A stretch of DNA of 64,000 nt from Physella acuta (lineage: Eukaryota; Mollusca; Gastropoda; Physidae), in assembly GCF_028476545.1 (NCBI RefSeq), contig NW_026732738.1:62001-126000 (forward strand). Direction: 5' to 3'. The notes beneath the pieces are model-generated. The model worked only from the letters and a program-made list of their open reading frames with translations, did not search any database and was not told the DNA's origin. Both the position numbers and the translations under genes were made by a program. Position 1 is the first letter of the stretch; every line of letters starts with the position of its first letter. Shown piece after piece: positions 1-12,200 of this stretch.

Positions 1-35
1 TTGGAAATCTGTGAAGCTCTTAGAAAATATGCAAA

Positions 36-202
36 TTAATCTGACCTTTGATCTGTCTGGTTATCTTTCCCTGGCTTTGGTTTGTTGCGCCCCCACGTGA
101 GCCGTACAGCAAACACCACCAACACGACTAGAACAAAGCCCCCAGAAGCAGCTCCAACAGCAATATAAATCAAAGGAAATGTTTCTTCTGCTTTTATTGG
201 AA
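36..202 (-). CDS. mesh: mesh exon 17: transmembrane segment and short tail
   Basis: Acceptor TTCAACAG|TTCC, stop TAA at 38-36. It encodes PIKAEET, a membrane span ([14 protein letters not shown] then [11 protein letters not shown]) and a basic tail starting [14 protein letters not shown] donor-like CAAAG|GTCAGA lies just before the stop, so an isoform with a longer tail encoded left of the window is possible. No poly(A) signal is visible in the remaining 35 bases. Confidence 0.83.
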
Positions 203-3200
203 CTGTTGAAAACAAAATTACTAGTACAATCATCTGAGTAGTTGTCTCAAGTTGCCATGACAACACTGACACTTTTAAAAAAAATAAATCAGTTATTAAA
301 GAATGAATTCTGTGAGAAGAACAGATTAACCAAGTCATAAAGAAAAGAACCTCTGTAGCAAGAAGGAAGTGAGCTGCTCCACTGTCCATTGGGCAGACAC
401 TTGAGAACTGTTACTGTCCCATTTACGACAAAACCCTCGTCACACTCCACAACAACGGTGTCGTTGACCTTCTGGCCACTTATGTTAAAATTGCCATTTT
501 CTACTCCAGGAACATAGTCACATCGGGTAACTGGCAATAAGAAAAATGGGAGTTAAAAAAAAAATTCACAGTGGACAATAACGTAAAAAAATTAGCAGTG
601 GTAATTTTGAAAAGATGATGCACCAACTACATAACCAAAATGTTGGCAGCTCAACAAATATATTTATTCTTTTTTAACAGACTTTTTATTGAACTTTTCA
701 AATGTCAGGAATGGTGTGTACAACTGATAAGTGTCAACAATATAATTTGAAACTGACAATTTCAATGATTGCACAAATCTATTAGCTATTTATTTGACAG
801 TATTAAAAATGTGATCTTTAGAATTTGTGAGATTAGTGCTTTACTTATGTGCTAAAGTAACCTACTGAAGACAAACATTGATTTTCTATCTTCTATAACT
901 ACATTTGTTCAAAGAGCTAGACATTTTAAAAACATAATCAGCTAGTAGTTACCTTTTAAATATAAGCATTTAACTTAAATAATTCTTTTACAAAGTTATT
1001 CATAAAGAAAAAAAAATTATTTAAAAAAACTTGGACAAACCTGGTTCTATTTCTTTCAATCTTTCTTCATATCTCTCATTAAACTTCAGAGTTGACATTG
1101 CAATACTTTTCTTTCCTGTCAACTCATAGTCGTACATGCATTGCAAATTTTTTCCACATAGCACAGATGTATCATTGCGCCTGGGAACTATTTCATCAAC
1201 AAATACAGGGACATAACTCTGGTTGGTTGCAGCGTCAGCTAAGTTGGACTCCTCCATGTCTGATGCTAGTCGGGTAAACAGACTTGTATTTGCTGGCACT
1301 TCCCCTACAAGGAAAAATTATTTGTTACAGAAAATAAATTGACCACATCAGTACATTCATTTCAGAAAACCAAGAAAACATGTTACTTTGTGTATGTTAT
1401 AGAGAAGCAGCAGTAAAGAATGTTTGTGACAGTTTATTTTGCCTATGGTCTATAGAAGCAGCAGTAAAGAATGTTTGTGACAGTATATTTTGTCTATGGT
1501 CTATAGAAGCAGCAGTAAAGAATGTTTGTGACAGTATGTTTTGTCTATGGTCTATAGAAGCAGCAGTAAAGAAAGTTTGAGCCAGTTTATTTTGTCTATG
1601 GTCTATAGAATCAGCAGTAAAGAAAGTTTGAGCCAGTTTATTTTGCCTATGGTCTATAGAAGCAGCAATAAAGAAAGTTTGCGCCAGTTTATTTTGTCTA
1701 TGGTCTATAGAAGCAGCAGTAAAGAATGTTTGCGCCAGTTTATTTTGCCTATGGTCTATAGAAGCAGCAATAAAGAAAGTTTGCGCCAGTTTATTTTGTC
1801 TATGGTCTATAGAAGCAGCAGTAAAGAATGTTTGCGCCAGTTTATTTTGCCTATGGTCTATAGAAGCAGCAATAAAGAAAGTTTGTGCCAGGAGGTGAAG
1901 TAGCAACCTACATGTCAGGCCAAAGTTGAAGTGGATGTCTCGCATGTTTGCCTCAGGGGAGAGCAGTCTACCATCACTGGCCATCAGATCATCCGCTGGG
2001 TCGCCATTGAAGTTTCCCAGCAGTCCCTCCAGTTTACCTGTAGATAAAGCCAGGTATTTTCTTCTTAACATTAAAAGTTTTATTCTTCCAGCAAGTTGTT
2101 GTGTTGATACCCTCAGCTAAGCAATTCACATCCTTAAGTTTTATTCTACAATGTTATAGATATTGTTTACATCATTCAAACTAGATTTCTAGGTATGTGC
2201 TGTTTTATTCTACAATGTTATAGATATTGTTTACATTGTTCAAACTAGATTTCTAGGTATTTGCTGTTGCATGGTTAATGCGGTTTGGTTAGTGTTAACA
2301 TGACATGGCTATTGCTAACAATGTTTGACTAGTGTTAACATGACATGGCTATTGCTAACAATGTTTGACTTGTGTTAACATGACATGGCTAATGTTAACC
2401 ATGTTTGACTAGTGTTAACATGACATGGCTATTGCTAACAATGTTTGACTTGTGTTAACATGACATGGCTAATGTTAACAATGTTTGACAAGTGTTAACA
2501 TGGCATGGCTAATGTAACATTGACAAGTGTTAACATGACATGGCTGATGTTAACATTGTTTGACAAGTGTTTACCTTTAAGCTGGGAGCCAGCCATCACC
2601 ATGATGTTCAACAGTTTTTCAGTGGTTGCTTCAACAAGGAGAGACAACCCCGTCTGTTCTAGGACAATGGTCAACTCCACACTGTCATTCTGGGTCTGAT
2701 TTTTGTAGATGGTCATCCCTGAAATCAATTGCAATGCTGTTAGTGGTTGTCTTAAATTATGGCTTTGGTTTTATAGAATTTTGAAGGTGTTTGTCATAGA
2801 GGGTATCTAGGTGTCCTTTTGTTTTACTCTACAGGTTTACATAGCAATATTTGCACACATTTCCCCAATCAAGTGACCATTGGACTAATTAAAGATTACT
2901 AATCATCTGCATAAGGCTCTCACCTTCCAAGACAGCCATGGGTGTGCTTAAATCAAAGGCCACAGTGTTGACATAGAGAGCCACTAGGTCCAGGCTCTCT
3001 GCTCTGATCTCTAGTCTCTGACCACTTGAGTTCAAGGCCATCGCAGTAAACACAGTCGCATTTTGTTCTACACCTGAAGGTTAGAAAGATTTTATTAGAA
3101 CCATACAGTAAACACACTCGCATTTTGTTCTACACCTGAAGGTTAGAAAGATGTTATTAGAACCATACAGTAAACACACTCGCATTTTGTTCTACACCTG

Positions 3201-6200
3201 AAGGTTAGAAAGATGTTATTAGAACCATACAACAGACCAGGAGGCAGTACCAAGAAGATCCAATGTTTCAAACGAAGGAGTTGAATGAATGAGAATAAAG
3301 TAAACCAACCTTTCTCATCCAAGGCCTGTGATGCCTGTTGTATAGAGGGTTTGTTGACTTGTCAGCTGTTGTATAGAGGAATGAGAAATAAATGAATGAG
3401 GATAAAGTAAACAAACCTTTCTCATCCAAGGCCTGTGATGCCTTCACCTGGACAACAGTGTCCGTGTCCTTGACCCTCAGCAAGATGTATTCACCAACCC
3501 CATTGAAGGTGTAGCTCAGACGGTCCAGGGTTTCAATGTGTGGGTCACCAGCTGCTTGGGCTGTTGAGGGGCAAAGTTTATTGGGGCAATCAGATATCTT
3601 AGTTTAGTTCAACACAACTTATTAGGGCAATCAGAAATCTTAGTTTAGCTGGACACAACTAATTGGGGCAATCAGAAATCTTAGTTTAGCTGGAGTACAC
3701 AACTTATTGGGGCAATCAGAAATCTTAGTTTAGCTGGAGTACACAACTTATTGGGGCAATCAGAAATCTTAGTTTAGCTGGAGTACACAACTTATTGGGG
3801 CAATCAGAAATCTTAGTTTAGCTGGAGTACACAACTTATTGGGGCAATCATAAATGTTAGTCTAAAAATGTAAGCAGAATAACATTTAACCCTTTCAACC
3901 CTGACTTTCTTTCTGCCCTCTATTCCATCAGCTCCACAAATTATTTTACAATCAGTTCCTTCTGCCCAGTCATTATTTTGCCATGTACGCAAATGACTTA
4001 GGGTTTTAAAAAATATTATTTTTGTTTAAAACTATTATAAAAAATTAAGTTTAAAAAAAAAATGTTCTTCCTTCAAAATGTAATAATTCAACATTTAAAA
4101 TTACCTGCAGCTGGAGGTGCATAGCCCTTACAGCCAACAGGCTGCCTGTAGCCTAGGTATTGATTGCACAGGGTCTGGTTAGACGAGAAATCACAGCAAT
4201 GCAGATAGGGGACTAAATCCATCTCCATGTAGGTGAAGTAGGGGACAATACTGTCATCATCAACAGTCCTCCTCTGGCGGTAGTTGTAGAGCTGGACAGT
4301 ACCCCCACCATTCCCAGCAAAGGCATTCAGCAGCTCACTGCTCTTTTTGTCATAGCAGCAGAGATATGTAGAGGAGTACTCACTGTTGGAGAAATATGAA
4401 AGGTCAAAACATGCTCTCTTTATTTGACTGACTTGTGGATACATTTCTAATTCATAAAAATAATAGCTTCACCCACTTTATTTCATTGGTTGGCTATCTT
4501 CAAAACTTGACAATCCTCCACCAATGATATTTTTAGTAAAATATTTATACAAAAGGCAAGCAGTGATGGTTTTCAATTTTAATCTATAAAAACTATTAAC
4601 GTAAAAGTTTCCTTCAATAAATTTTTTTTTAATGATTTGTTAAAAGATGATGTAGCAAAGAGCATGGCCAGACATACCTGACATGATTTGGGCTAATACA
4701 CTGGACGGCTGCCTTTGACCTATACTGGCAGTTGAGTGGCGAGCTTGACCAAGAGTAACAAAATGGATCAGTGCTGAACTGGGCGGTGTCTCCTTCTGCT
4801 TGTCTCAGGGTGCACGGACAAATCCCAGTCAAGTCAAGTGGGGGCAATGAAGACTGCTTCAACAGCCAATCAGAGCAAAGCTTCTCTGAATCTCGCCTTG
4901 AGAACCGTACAGGGAAAACATCAGAGTAGATGGCAGGTCTAGTGCTGAAATTTAAAACATTTTTACAACAATATATAAAGAAAAAGGATGTATAAAAAAT
5001 ATAAGTCTGTTAAAAAATGCTGTTTGTTTAATGAACACAACAAGAAACTAATTGGACCTAGAAATCAAATAGGCAATGATAAAATGGACAAAACAGAAAA
5101 CCAATTTAGTTTCTTGTTGTGTCAAGTATATGAGAAACAAAATATCAAGAAAACAACAAAATATCAAGAAAACAACAAAATATCAAGAAAACAACAAAAT
5201 ATCAAGAAAACAACAAAATATCAAGAAAACAACAAAATATCAAGAAAACAACAAGATATCAAGAAAACAACAAAATATCAAGAAAACAACAAAATATCAA
5301 GAAAACAAAATCTCACTTGTTGCAGTAGAGACTGGCAGCAGATATTCTAACAACAGCCACTGTGAAGCCTGAAAACACAGAGCTGGGTGGCATTTCTAGC
5401 TCATATTCTCGACTGCTGGGTGGCTCAAAACTTTTGTTGTACACAGATATCAATGATGCATTGTCATTCTGGGGTAGAATTAAGGCATAAAGAGTCAATA
5501 AAAATACTGGGATTAGGTTAATAATCAAAACTTTGAGAAAAACCTTAAATTTATCTGAGGTCAATGACATGAACGCTTGTGGCCTATGGGAATATTTAAC
5601 TTTAAACATGTAAACCATAAAAAAAAGTGTAGGTTATCTTACTTTAAAAACTAAGATTTCAATGAGGTACTCGCTGGCGTTGAAGTAAGGCTCTGACCAA
5701 TTGACAGAAACCTTCACCCCTGTTCTCCAGTCTTCAGGGTTCTTTCTTGTGATTTCTGCTGGTACATCCATGACATTTTCTAGTGGAAACAATTTCAAAG
5801 AACTTTTAATCCAGGTAAGAAAAGGCACAATAGAACATAACATTTTTAAACTAATCCATCAATCATTGTTTAAAAAAATATATCCCAATTCATCAGTCTA
5901 CATTAGCACTCACTGATTTCAAATTTGCCCGAATAATTCCATCCCCTTCCATGCCCATTCAACAGTCTACATTAGCACTCACTGATTTCAAATTTGCCTG
6001 AATAATTCCATCCCCTTCCATCCACGTTCAGCAAGATGGTGAGTACACCTGTGTCAAAGACAGGTGGAAGGATGCACCTGGCCTGCTCACCCTCAACATA
6101 ACAACAGAGATCTTGCCCCAGCTGCTGGAGCTGACCTTGGATGTCAGACGTGGAGTTAAGACAAGGTCCTGAGATGCCAATGGTCACCCCACCCAGCATT

Positions 6201-9200
6201 GAACTGTACGCTGGCTGTGGGTACACCTCGCCTGATGCTGTGGACATGGGACAACGTTTAGCTCATGGTTACGTTAGATAACTGTTACAGATTTTTTAAA
6301 ATTATTCATTCATTTTCTAATTGTTTGTGGGAGTTTTTGGTCTGTATCTTTAGAATACCATTCAAGTTTTGTTAAGTGTTTGGCCTGTGTGATGTGGTAT
6401 TTTGATGCATGGCAATGTGCTGCTGTAAGTACTGTGATGTTTAGACTATTTGCCATGGTGTTTAGTTTACATGCTGTGGTGTTGCAAGTGTGTTGTGGTG
6501 TTGTGACATTGTGTTGGTAGTTTCTCAACAAAAATATTTCCTTACTTGAGAGAGAACAACCAGTTTCTATATGACTGGAGTCAATGCGGAAGATCCACTT
6601 CCCTGGGATGCCCAGGTTTGATGTTTCTGTCAGGTTGATGACAGCCTCAGTGTTGGCACCATCTATCTCATAGAAGTTGGTCCTGTCCCCAGCGTTGAAG
6701 CCAGCCTACAAGCAGAGACATGAAATATTTGGTCAATTTTAAGACACAGTCATTGGTGACCCTATTTCTTGACAGGTTCTGAATATCAAGAAATTTGAAT
6801 TTCCTTGTTTCATTTTAGAAATGTTTCTAAGTTTCTGTAATAGCAAGAAGAACTAAATTCAGTCTATAAGATTTGTGAGTGGTGTGGCTGACTGACAGAA
6901 CCCACTAGTAGTTTCCAGCAATCTAAAGCTCTGCTTCAGAATGTGTCTAAGGTGTCACAGCCTAGATTTTAAAGTCAGGGTTGGTTACATTTATTAGGGT
7001 GAGATTGTCGGTACTAAAAAGCTGTTTTTCTTAAAAATTCTACTTTTGTGAAGTGTAGAGATCCGTCAGTGGTGAGCTAATAGAAATAATCCATCCCTGG
7101 CGTGAACTTTTTAAGCTGATAAGTTTTTATTTAATTAAAAAAATAATTGTTTATGATTTCATTTTATTTTCAATCAAGCTGTCTACTCAAAGCCAGTAAA
7201 AATGCTCAGTTAGCTAGAGAAATAACAAGAAAAAGGGGAGGCAACTATCTAACAAGCTATCATTCAACAGCTTATTGTTCTTGCATCAAGTACCTAAAGA
7301 AATAAAGCAGGATTGCAGCTTGTATGGAAAATCAAATATTTAGTAAATTTCTTTATTTAAAACTTAATATGGTATACTTACACTGAATGAAATTTAATAC
7401 CAAAACCAATTTTAAATTAAAAAAAAAAAAGAATAACTTTCTTTACAAAAAATATGAAGAGATAAAAAATTTGGTAGAATAACATGCATAAGACTGGTGT
7501 CTCCAAGAAAGAAGGATGGGATAGAATTATAAAATACTCAATACTAAAAAGCTAGAATAAACATGTCTGATAATATGGAAGCTGATTAACTGAAATGTAT
7601 CAGAGAAAAAATGGATGCACTACTAAAACAGAAAATCAAAGTTCTACGCTTCATTTGCATAAGGTATCCATGTGCATTTTCCAATGGGTGTAACACAAGG
7701 TGAAATACTAGCATTCACAAGATGTGGGGAGATATGAATTTTATCTTGGTGTGGGAATGTGTGAATGAGAGGATGCTACACAAACTGCAGACATTGTGTG
7801 TGGTGTTGTGAGTGCACCTGCTCTTTGGGAGATCATTTATATCTACACATGCAGCAAATTGGTGCAATGGTTTATTTATAGTTTCTGTGCTAGGGAATGG
7901 TGTGCATTCTAAGATAACATGACAGTAAAAAAAAATTATAGTTTTTTAATAGTGCAGTCTTAGTCTACAACTGGCAATGTGCATCATAGTGAAGAATAAA
8001 AAAACCCATTTCAAGTGCAAAGATTTGATTGGTTGTTTTCTGTTTAAACAAACCAATAGTTACACAGATCAGTTCTACATGACCAATAAATGACTAGCTT
8101 CAATGCACTTGTAAAATTATTACTCAAACTAAATAGTCTTTTAACATATCAATGATACAACCAAGTACAATGATGTTATTTTTATAGTGCCGTAATTTTT
8201 ACGTGAGGTAATTTTTATGGTGATGTAATTTTTAAGGTGATGTAATTTTTATAGTGATGAAATTTTTGACAGCACTCTAATTTTTAAAATGATGTAAGTT
8301 TTTAAGTTTTACAGCTATGTAATATTAACAGTGAAGTAATGTTTCCAGGGACGTAATATTTCTATGAAGTATGTGTGAAATGCACATAAATATCAGATGC
8401 AGCACTTCCAAAGAGCTGTGAACCCAGCTAAATTTACCAGCTGATTTTAAAAATTTGATTTTATTTTTTAATGCTGGGCAAAAATGACCCATGTCTACAA
8501 TTGTACAATTTTATTTATAAAATGTCCCTGAATAATATTTTCAAAAATGTTATTTTAAAATGTCCCTAAAAAATATTTTTTAAAAACTGTAGAGGGGGAG
8601 ACAACCAAGCCTTACACTGTAGCTACCTGCCATACCTGGGCGGGGATCCCGCCAAGGCCAATATGTACGTCTGCCCCACTGTTGGATCCTGTCGTCCATT
8701 CAATCTTGGCATAGTTCAGGATAATAAAAGACTGCCGGCCAGTCGCATCAAGAACAAGGACAGCCTGGAATGTGTTTCTCTGAAACATTTTTAAAAATGT
8801 GGGTGTGTTAATAAAGACTACAAGAATTTGTATCAAAATAAAACAATTAGCTACATGATAAAATCATCTGGCAGTTTTGAGATCTAGAAAAATAAAAATG
8901 TAAAGCATTGCAAAAGTTAGCAAATATGTGGGGGAGGGGGCGGTTGGTAGTAAAAGAATATAATCAGACCAATAGCCAAAGAGGAATAAGAACACTCAAC
9001 CTACCTTTAAACGACCTAGACTTTCTGCCCCAAAAAAGAGGAATAAGAACACTCAACCTACCTTTAAACGACCTAGACTTTCTGCCCCAAAAAAGAGGAA
9101 TAAGAACACTCAACCTACCTTTAAACGACCTAGACTTTCTGCCCCAAAAAAGAGGAATAAGAACACTCAACCTACCTTTAAACGACCTAGACTTTCTGCC

Positions 9201-12200
9201 CCAAAAAAGAGGAATAAGAACACTCAACCTACCTTTAAACGACCTAGACTTTCTGCCCCAAAAAAGAGGAATAAGAACACTCAACCTACCTTTAAACGAC
9301 CTAGACTTTCTGCCCCAAAAAAGAGGAATAAGAACACTCAACCTACCTTTAAACGACCTAGACTTTCTGCCCCAAAAAAGAGGAATAAGAACACTCAACC
9401 TACCTTTAAACGACCTAGACTTTCTGCCCCAAAAAAGAGGAATAAGAACACTCAACCTACCTTTAAACGACCTAGACTTTCTGCCCCAAAAAAGAGGAAT
9501 AAGAACACTCAACCTACCTTTAAACGACCTAGACTTTCTGCCCCAAAAAAGAGGAATAAGAACACTCAACCTACCTTTAAACGACCTAGACTTTCTGCCC
9601 CAAAAAAGAGGAATAAGAACACTCAACCTACCTTTAAACGACCTAGACTTTCTGCCCCAAAAAAGAGGAATAAGAACACTCAACCTACCTTTAAACGACC
9701 TAGACTTTCTGCCCCAAAAAAGAGGAATAAGAACACTCAACCTACCTTTAAACGACCTAGACTTTCTGCCCCAAAAAAGAGGAATAAGAACACTCAACCT
9801 ACCTTTAAACGACCTAGACTTTCTGCCCCAAAAAAGAGGAATAAGAACACTCAACCTACCTTTAAACGACCTAGACTTTCTGCCCCAAAAAAGAGGAATA
9901 AGAACACTCAACCTACCTTTAAACGACCTAGACTTTCTGCCCCAAAAAAGAGGAATAAGAACACTCAACCTACCTTTAAACGACCTAGACTTTCTGCCCC
10001 AAAAAAGAGGAATAAGAACACTCAACCTACCTTTAAACGACCTAGACTTTCTGCCCCAAAAAAGAGGAATAAGAACACTCAACCTACCTTTAAACGACCT
10101 AGACTTTCTGCCCCAAAAAAGAGGAATAAGAACACTCAACCTACCTTTAAACGACCTAGACTTTCTGCCCCAAAAAAGAGGAATAAGAACACTCAACCTA
10201 CCTTTAAACGACCTAGACTTTCTGCCCCAAAAAAGAGGAATAAGAACACTCAACCTACCTTTAAACGACCTAGACTTTCTGCCCCAAAAAAGAGGAATAA
10301 GAACACTCAACCTACCTTTAAACGACCTAGACTTTCTGCCCCAAAAAAGAGGAATAAGAACACTCAACCTACCTTTAAACGACCTAGACTTTCTGCCCCA
10401 AAAAAGAGGAATAAGAACACTCAACCTACCTTTAAACGACCTAGACTTTCTGCCCCAAAAAAGAGGAATAAGAACACTCAACCTACCTTTAAACGACCTA
10501 GACTTTCTGCCCCAAAAAAGAGGAATAAGAACACTCAACCTACCTTTAAACGACCTAGACTTTCTGCCCCAAAAAAGAGGAATAAGAACACTCAACCTAC
10601 CTTTAAACGACCTAGATTTTCTGCCCCAAAAAAGAGGAATAAGAACACTCAACCTACCTTTAAACGACCTAGACTTTCTGCCCCAAAAAAGAGGAATAAG
10701 AACACTCAACCTACCTTTAAACGACCTAGACTTTCTGCCCCAAAAAAGAGGAATAAGAACACTCAACCTACCTTTAAACGACCTAGACTTTCTGCCCCAA
10801 AAAAGAGGAATAAGAACACTCAACCTACCTTTAAACGACCTAGACTTTCTGCCCCAAAAAAGAGGAATAAGAACACTCAACCTACCTTTAAACGACCTAG
10901 ACTTTCTGCCCCAAAAAAGAGGAATAAGAACACTCAACCTACCTTTAAACGACCTAGACTTTCTGCCCCAAAAAAGAGGAATAAGAACACTCAACCTACC
11001 TTTAAACGACCTAGACTTTCTGCCCCAAAAAAGAGGAATAAGAACACTCAACCTACCTTTAAACGACCTAGACTTTCTGCCCCAAAAAAGAGGAATAAGA
11101 ACACTCAACCTACCTTTAAACGACCTAGACTTTCTGCCCCAAAAAAGAGGAATAAGAACACTCAACCTACCTTTAAACGACCTAGACTTTCTGCCCCAAA
11201 AAAGAGGAATAAGAACACTCAACCTACCTTTAAACGACCTAGACTTTCTGCCCCAAAAAAGAGGAATAAGAACACTCAACCTACCTTTAAACGACCTAGA
11301 CTTTCTGCCCCAAAAAAGAGGAATAAGAACACTCAACCTACCTTTAAACGACCTAGACTTTCTGCCCCAAAAAAGAGGAATAAGAACACTCAACCTACCT
11401 TTAAACGACCTAGACTTTCTGCCCCAAAAAAGAGGAATAAGAACACTCAACCTACCTTTAAACGACCTAGACTTTCTGCCCCAAAAAAGAGGAATAAGAA
11501 CACTCAACCTACCTTTAAACGACCTAGACTTTCTGCCCCAAAAAAGAGGAATAAGAACACTCAACCTACCTTTAAACGACCTAGACTTTCTGCCCCAAAA
11601 AAGAGGAATAAGAACACTCAACCTACCTTTAAACGACCTAGACTTTCTGCCCCAAAAAAGAGGAATAAGAACACTCAACCTACCTTTAAACGACCTAGAC
11701 TTTCTGCCCCAAAAAAGAGGAATAAGAACACTCAACCTACCTTTAAACGACCTAGACTTTCTGCCCCAAAAAAGAGGAATAAGAACACTCAACCTACCTT
11801 TAAACGACCTAGACTTTCTGCCCCAAAAAAGAGGAATAAGAACACTCAACCTACCTTTAAACGACCTAGACTTTCTGCCCCAAAAAAGAGGAATAAGAAC
11901 ACTCAACCTACCTTTAAACGACCTAGACTTTCTGCCCCAAAAAAGAGGAATAAGAACACTCAACCTACCTTTAAACGACCTAGACTTTCTGCCCCAAAAA
12001 AGAGGAATAAGAACACTCAACCTACCTTTAAACGACCTAGACTTTCTGCCCCAAAAAAGAGGAATAAGAACACTCAACCTACCTTTAAACGACCTAGACT
12101 TTCTGCCCCAAAAAAGAGGAATAAGAACACTCAACCTACCTTTAAACGACCTAGACTTTCTGCCCCAAAAAATCCAACCTCCTCCCATGTAGCAATAAAT

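Noticed and set aside
8908-12192. Open frames of more than 1,000 codons on both strands over the 57 bp array
   Set aside because: They result from a stop-free 57 bp unit (multiple of three). The real coding content is only the exon 3 end, in a different frame that meets TGA just after the donor.
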